The position numbers and the translations under genes are program-made. 64,000 bases of DNA from Diphasiastrum complanatum (lineage: Eukaryota; Streptophyta; Lycopodiopsida; Lycopodiales; Lycopodiaceae): the NCBI GenBank assembly GCA_029204225.1, contig CM055098.1:46452985-46516984 (forward strand). The letters are read 5' to 3'. The stretch's first letter is position 1. Each line of letters begins with the position of its first letter. Shown one piece after another: positions 61,282 to 64,000 of the stretch. The notes under the pieces were generated by a model. It was not told the DNA's origin. It saw only the letters and a program-made list of their open reading frames with translations, and did no database searches.

Positions 61282-62050
61282 TGTTGGAGGGTTTGCGGAT
61301 CCCAAGACAACCCTAACCCTAGTTAATAGGTGAGAGGGATTTGGCACTCTGTGTGTGTAAGTCCAACCCGATGATCACATAGTTATTTGATTAGTTACAA
61401 GTCAATAAAAGGACTTTTGGCCTTTTTTGCAGGACTTTTAATGTCGCAGGGCCTAAATGTCAAGTTAGTGAATAAAGTTGGGTTTCCTTCCAATTTTGGA
61501 TGGTTTTTTACTCTTTTTTAAATTTGAATAGTTAGGGAGACAGAAATGGACCAATAGGATTTTGAGGCCATGGTACTCCTCTCCACTATAAGAAGAGACC
61601 AACTCGAGTTTCTTACACATGTACATATCTTCATTTCAATAAAGCAGATTGGTTCTCTTGTGAAATGGATTTATGAGTGTCCTTGCTCTCTATCACTTTT
61701 CTTCCATCTCTCATACTTTCTTGTGTTTGCTAATTGTTGGATCTAATTGTTATTGGAATTACATATTTTTATACATTTTATGAGAGAGAAAGGGAGAGAG
61801 AGAAAGAGTAGGCTATCTTCATTGTGGATCTTAGTGTTAATGATTGTAGTGTTAATGCTTAGTGTTAATGGATGTTAGAGTTAGATGTGAATCCTCCATT
61901 CATGCTGAAATCTGAAATATGCTATCGCTCTCATGGGAACGAACCTACGCGTGACAACTAACTTTATCTCCTTGATGCTAGATTGATTAGATATGGGGTT
62001 GAGGATAGGCAAGAAAAGAAACCCACCACAATTTTGGCACCATTTTCGGG
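61282..62050 (+). mobile_element. Gypsy-type LTR followed by a primer-binding site
   Basis: A stretch from TGTTGGAGGGTTTG to ACCCACCACA (about 744 bp) is followed by TTTTGGCACCATTTTCGGGGA (near 62024-62054), close to the TGGCGCCGTTGCCGGGGA site common in plant gypsy elements. A polyadenylation-like AATAAAG occurs at about 61639. No internal gypsy protein follows, so it is a broken piece. Confidence 0.6.
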
Positions 62051-62329
62051 GAGCTACACAAATTTTCTAGTTTGCAGCATGTTTGTTGGATGGTTAGCTT
62101 GCATTAGGCATCTTGTCGTGGCATAAATAGTGTTAAATTTGCATTTAGGGTTAGTTGGAGAGTGATTTCGCCTGATTTGAGTGTATTTGCTTGTTTGAAA
62201 TCTAATTTGATTGTGGAACAGGGAAAGGTATTCATATCACCAATCCTAAAATCCATTTGGATCTAAGATATCAGAAAAAACAACAAAAATCGATCAAATC
62301 TACCATATTTTGGTCAAAAGGAGACAAAA

Positions 62330-63520
62330 ATCGTCATCAGAGCTAAGGATCAGCTGTCGATGGCCAGATTATATTTCCATGCTGCAATGATGGGAGGCTC
62401 TTGGGAATCTCGATTCACAGCTTGGACGACTTCAAAGTGGATCGTCGGAGCCCATCGTTGTTTTTTGCCGCACAACCTAGATTTCAACACTGCCCGACTC
62501 GATTTCATGGAGAAGGTGCAATATCATTTAATAAAGATTTGACGTGTTGCAAATAAAAGCTCACAGTAACTGCATTTTGCATGTGTCGTGGGACTGCCAC
62601 CAGTTTTGGTGGGGGATAAGCAAAGGCCTGGAGGATCAAAGATCAGAAGGCCTTAGCATGTATCACACTCAATCTGGACGACTCCCAAATATCTCACGTT
62701 ACCACGTGCAAAACCTCTAAGGAAGCACTGGACTTGTTATCGAGTCTCTATGAGACTCATGATGTAACCACGAGATTACATCTTAGAAGGAAGTTCTTTA
62801 CTCTTAGCATGTCTGATTCTATTGCCATCACTTCTCACATCAACAGTTTCAAGTCCCTATTAGATCAGCTATCAGTTGTCGGATGTTCTATTCAAGATGA
62901 TGATGTCGTTATGACCTTGCTTTCTTCTCTTCCAAAGTCCTATGAGCACTTTGTGGTGATGATCTCCACACAACCGGACCTCACTCTTCAAAAGGTGATT
63001 GGTCATCTTCTTCAAAGAAGAAATGCGGAGAAAGACTAGCAGCCTGTCCATCAAAGACAAATCCATGGCTCTATACACCAAGAAGAAAGATCATTCCAAG
63101 GGCAAGAATCAGGTGAAGCAACAACAGTAGAAGCCTTACACTCAGACTCAGCATGGTGGATCGCGTAAGAAGCTCTTCTGTAGATATTGCAAAAGAGCTA
63201 ATCATGACATCAAGGAGTGTTGCATCAGGATCTACAACGAGGAAAAGAAGCAACACCAACAACAACATCCAGACTCCTCCAATGCGATGGACTTCAAGGA
63301 GCAAGATGCACATTTGTTAATGGCTTACAACAGCAACAACGAAGATTGTGATAGCTGGTACCTGGACAACGGCACTACCCAACACATGACCTCTCGCAAG
63401 GAATGGTTTACGAAGTACACAGCTTACAACAGAGACCAATTTATCTACCTCGAAGATTCTAGCACCATACGTGTGGAAGGCAAAGGAGCAGTGAAAAATA
63501 GCTTCAACAACGATCTGTCC
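62330..63520 (+). mobile_element. Copia Gag and protease fragment
   Basis: A possible primer-binding site (TCATCAGAGCTAAGG) lies at about 62335. Gag follows with LYETHDVTTRLHLRRKFFTL, DDDVVMTLLSSLPKSYEHF and STQPDLTLQKVIGHLLQ (62734-63039). Next are a CCHC knuckle CRYCKRANHDIKECC near 63180-63225 and a protease segment with CDSWYLDNGTTQHMTSRKEW. It is related to family A at 15.8-16.6 kb, and is broken. Opposite-strand integrase sequence follows directly. Confidence 0.78.
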
Positions 63521-63904
63521 ATTTGTGTTCTGCTCGGCTTCTGTAGCTATAGCTACAGGTTCTGTAGAAGAATAATCAATGTTGGAAGGTTGAATGCTAC
63601 GTAGAATAGAATGAAATAACATAGCATCATCTATCAATGGCTGTCTGAAATCATAATATGCATGTTCTTGAAATATTACATCCCTAGAGACAAATACTAC
63701 ATTGGTGGATGGATCATAAACTTTATAAGCTTTATGTTCATCAGGATAGCCAATGAAAATACATTTATTTGTCCTATGATCTAGCTTCTTCCTAAGCCGT
63801 TTAGGAATGTGAACAAAATATATACAACCAAAGATTTTTAAATGGCTGACACTGGGCTTGTGCCCATGCCAAACTTCATAAGGAGTTTTATTGTCTAGGA
63901 TCAA
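63500..63904 (-). mobile_element. Copia integrase C-terminal fragment, opposite strand
   Basis: The minus strand reads NKTPYEVWHGHKPSVSHLKI, FGCIYFVHIPKRLRKKLD, KCIFIGYPDEHKAYKVYDPS and VFVSRDVIFQE, the end of a copia integrase. It faces the plus-strand Gag-protease piece head to head. Confidence 0.85.
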
Positions 63905-63939
63905 GCATCAGAAGTTCTTCAGCATGCTGAAACTGACGA

Positions 63940-64000
63940 AGTTATCAAGGCACCAACCGTGACCTTAAGGGGGACTGTTGGAAATTAAGCCCGCAGTTGC
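63940..64000 (+). mobile_element. Polypurine tract and LTR start at window edge
   Basis: CTTAAGGGGGAC followed by TGTTGGAAATTAAGCCCGC looks like a polypurine tract and the first bases of a right LTR, cut by the window end. The preceding codons (HAETDEVIKAPTVTL) fit the end of a copia polyprotein. Confidence 0.55.

Overview
The window looks like plant nuclear DNA that consists almost entirely of transposable elements. The signs are retrotransposon primer-binding sites of the TGGTATCAGAGC type (initiator-Met tRNA), Ty1/copia and Ty3/gypsy proteins on both strands, nested LTR elements with 5-bp target-site duplications (TSDs), very long (AG)n tracts and small spliced genes. A replitron-like Rep remnant and the sheer nesting make me think of a fern, lycophyte or other non-flowering plant, but that is a guess. 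I found no convincing single-copy housekeeping gene, tRNA, rRNA or CRISPR.

Layout. 1-6.3 kb: pieces of gypsy elements on both strands, an (AG)94 tract and an unassigned minus-strand reading frame with its own TATA box. 6.7-7.6 kb: decayed replitron-like gene, then (AG)90. 8.4-13.8 kb: a non-autonomous copia element (called C1 here; 701-bp LTRs, TSD TGCTC) whose right LTR holds a miniature LTR element (TSD GTTAG). 13.8-14.5 kb: a minus-strand LTR remnant. 14.5-26.3 kb: copia family A, split by an 8.2-kb minus-strand gypsy-like element B (TSD TGACT), whose right LTR is itself split by a solo LTR (TSD GAATT). 26.3-34.4 kb: AT-rich sequence without recognisable genes, holding a strong hairpin, a GGAAC-rich satellite-like block and a gag scrap. 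34.4-35.4 kb: another family-A LTR containing a CT tract. 35.35-41.35 kb: a young, nearly whole copia element D. 42.3-44.3 kb: a decayed region with an RNase H domain. 44.9-50.6 kb: two more copia remnants. 50.8-53.5 kb: an unusual C-rich, Ser/Thr/Pro-rich reading frame. 54.5-57.5 kb: a spliced minus-strand gene ending in a SET domain. 57.5-58.2 kb: a 46-bp minisatellite. 58.8-61.1 kb: a probable DNA transposon with a spliced plus-strand gene and CGTCGC-rich ends. 61.3-64.0 kb: a gypsy-type LTR and further copia pieces.

How the parts relate. C1 and D have similar Gag proteins and share a CACACGTGTG block in their LTRs, so D-type elements may supply the enzymes that C1 lacks. Family A occurs as a split element, as a separate LTR and probably as the minus-strand copy at 48-50.6 kb. 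The nested TSDs give a clear order of events: A first, then B, then the solo LTR. The least explained parts are the SET-domain gene, the replitron-like gene, the C-rich reading frame and the repeat-coded octapeptide domain near the gag of element B.
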